From: Prevotella sp.
GTDB taxonomy: Bacteria > Bacteroidota > Bacteroidia > Bacteroidales > Bacteroidaceae
Length of the DNA stretch: 8,416 nt
Reading direction: 5' to 3'
Assembly: GCA_017632825.1 (NCBI GenBank)
Contig: JAGBQP010000128.1
Location: 1 to 8,416 of the forward strand
The notes below the pieces were generated by a model. The model made no database searches and was not told the DNA's origin. It worked only from the letters and a program-made list of their open reading frames with translations. The position numbers and the translations under genes are program-made. This document shows positions 7,214 through 8,416 of the stretch, one piece after another. Numbering within the stretch: position 1 is the stretch's first letter; every line of letters begins with the position of its first letter.

Positions 7214-8416
7214 TTAATTTCTAAGTTCCTCCAGCCGTTCCGACAACTCAAAGAATCGTTCGGTCTCAGCATCAAGAGCCTGCTTGGTCGTTGTGTACTC
7301 CGTCACAAGTGTCATATCGGCAGCATTCTGCGGGTCACAGAGCAATGTATCGAGTTCTTTCAAGCGAGCCTCCATCTTCTCGATTTTCTGCTCACTCTCC
7401 TTCACAGCCTTCTCGGCCTTGTTTAACCGTTTCTGCAGTTCCTTGTGCTCGGCATAGCTCTGCTTGGAGGTATTATTATCTGACGGAGCAGACGGCTTGG
7501 GCTGGACAGCTCTGGACAACTGGCCATTCAAGCCGTTGGCCTTAGCCTCGTTACCGGCTTTTTCCTTCTCCAGCCAATCATAAATGCCGCCTAAGTACTC
7601 GCGTACCTGTCCACCACCGAATTCATAAACTTTACTGACCAGTCCATCAAGGAATTCTCGGTCATGGCTCACGATGATAGCTGTTCCATCAAAAGCCTTT
7701 ATGGCCTCCTTCAGCACATCCTTCGATGCCATATCCAGATGATTGGTCGGCTCGTCGAGAATCAGCAGGTTCACCGGTTCCAGCAACAGTCGAATCATAG
7801 CCAAACGGCTTCGTTCACCGCCACTAAGCACCTTGACGCGCTTGTCGGAGGCCTCGCCACCAAACATGAAAGCACCAAGGATATCTTTGATTTTCAGACG
7901 TACCTCGCCCTTGGCCACATGGTCAATGGTATCGAATACCGTCAACGACTCATCGAGCAGCTGTGCCTGGTTCTGTGCGAAATAGCCTATCTGAACGTTG
8001 TGTCCTACCTTCAGATTTCCATCAAACGGAATCTCACCCATAATACATTTCACAAGAGTGGATTTGCCTTCGCCATTCTTACCGACGAAAGCGACCTTCT
8101 CACCACGTTTGATGGTCAGATTCACGCGAGAAAACACCTTGTGTTCGCCATAGTTCTTCCCGACCTCGTCACAGATAATCGGGTAGTCACCACTTCGCAG
8201 ACAAGGTGGGAACTTCAGATGCATGGCAGCATTGTCAACTTCATCGATCTCTATAGGCACAATCTTCTCCAGCTGCTTAACCTTCTGCTGTACCTGCACC
8301 GCCTTCGTAGCCTTGTAGCGGAAGCGTTCGATGAAGTCCTTCATCTCGGCTATCTCTTTCTGTTGGTTTTCATAGGCGCGCAACTGCTGTTCACGACGCT
8401 CTTGGCGCAACACGAC
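7214..8416 (-). CDS. ABC-F family ATPase, C-terminal part (N-terminus beyond window)
   Basis: The reading frame is open to the right edge; the first nucleotide-binding domain and true start are outside. A GTG at 8413 could be misread as a start but lies inside the protein. Numbering from that codon, 1-50 is the charged helical linker between the two ATPase domains, ending in the typical FRYKATKAVQVQQKVKQLEK stretch. The second ATPase domain covers about 75-270, with Walker A GKNGEGKST (111-119), Q-loop YFAQNQ (144-149), signature LSGGE (196-200), Walker B LLILDEP (216-222) and switch SHD (249-251). Residues about 316-399 form a C-terminal coiled coil as in YheS/Uup-type members. ABC-F proteins act on the ribosome E site and relieve stalled or slow translation; some protect against antibiotics. 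Nothing here points to a resistance subtype, and a housekeeping role is more likely. All nucleotide-binding motifs are intact. Confidence 0.93.
   Translation of the reverse strand, partial: VVLRQERREQQLRAYENQQKEIAEMKDFIERFRYKATKAVQVQQKVKQLEKIVPIEIDEVDNAAMHLKFPPCLRSGDYPIICDEVGKNYGEHKVFSRVNLTIKRGEKVAFVGKNGEGKSTLVKCIMGEIPFDGNLKVGHNVQIGYFAQNQAQLLDESLTVFDTIDHVAKGEVRLKIKDILGAFMFGGEASDKRVKVLSGGERSRLAMIRLLLEPVNLLILDEPTNHLDMASKDVLKEAIKAFDGTAIIVSHDREFLDGLVSKVYEFGGGQVREYLGGIYDWLEKEKAGNEAKANGLNGQLSRAVQPKPSAPSDNNTSKQSYAEHKELQKRLNKAEKAVKESEQKIEKMEARLKELDTLLCDPQNAADMTLVTEYTTTKQALDAETERFFELSERLEELRN

Noticed and set aside
8411..8413. GTG as the start of the ABC-F protein.
   Set aside because: The frame continues upstream to the window edge and an ABC-F protein needs a first ATPase domain before this linker, so the true start is outside.
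7214..8416. ABC-F gene as an antibiotic-resistance determinant.
   Set aside because: The linker and C-terminal coiled coil look like the YheS/Uup housekeeping type, and no mobile element or leader peptide is visible.

Overview
The window reads as chromosomal DNA from a member of the Bacteroidota, most plausibly a Prevotella-like Bacteroidales. The evidence is a -7 box matching the Bacteroidota sigma-factor consensus (TAnnTTTG, at 5076-5069 on the minus strand), gene starts without Shine-Dalgarno sequences, roughly even GC content, and protein sequences of Bacteroidales character. The genus is inferred from overall impression, not from a marker gene. Every gene I can support lies on the minus strand, so transcription runs from right to left.

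Right part (7214-8416 and 5160-7193): the C-terminal two thirds of an ABC-F ATPase, a translation-associated protein with no membrane domain, enters from the right edge. After a 20-base gap comes a complete secreted M13-family zinc metallopeptidase (PepO/neprilysin type) with all its catalytic motifs. The two may be co-transcribed. The peptidase is followed by a clear stem-loop plus U-run terminator (5099-5132).

Left part (1-5037): a promoter packed directly against that terminator drives three genes that overlap end to start by four bases each (ATGA). The first encodes a soluble protein with eight CxxC knuckles (about four zinc ribbons). The second encodes a 1002-residue serine/threonine kinase with a long helical region carrying three spaced G-x4-W motifs and five predicted membrane segments. 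The third encodes a protein with an N-terminal zinc ribbon and tandem CbxX/CfqX-type AAA+ ATPase domains, whose C-terminus is cut off by the left edge.

The three-gene left module is the interesting part. Translational coupling and the shared zinc ribbons suggest one membrane-tethered signalling complex in which a kinase controls, or is controlled with, a AAA+ remodelling ATPase. I cannot assign a stimulus, substrate or phenotype. The ABC-F and peptidase genes are ordinary. No tRNA, rRNA, CRISPR array, insertion sequence or attachment site is visible, and no non-coding stretch exceeds 122 bases.
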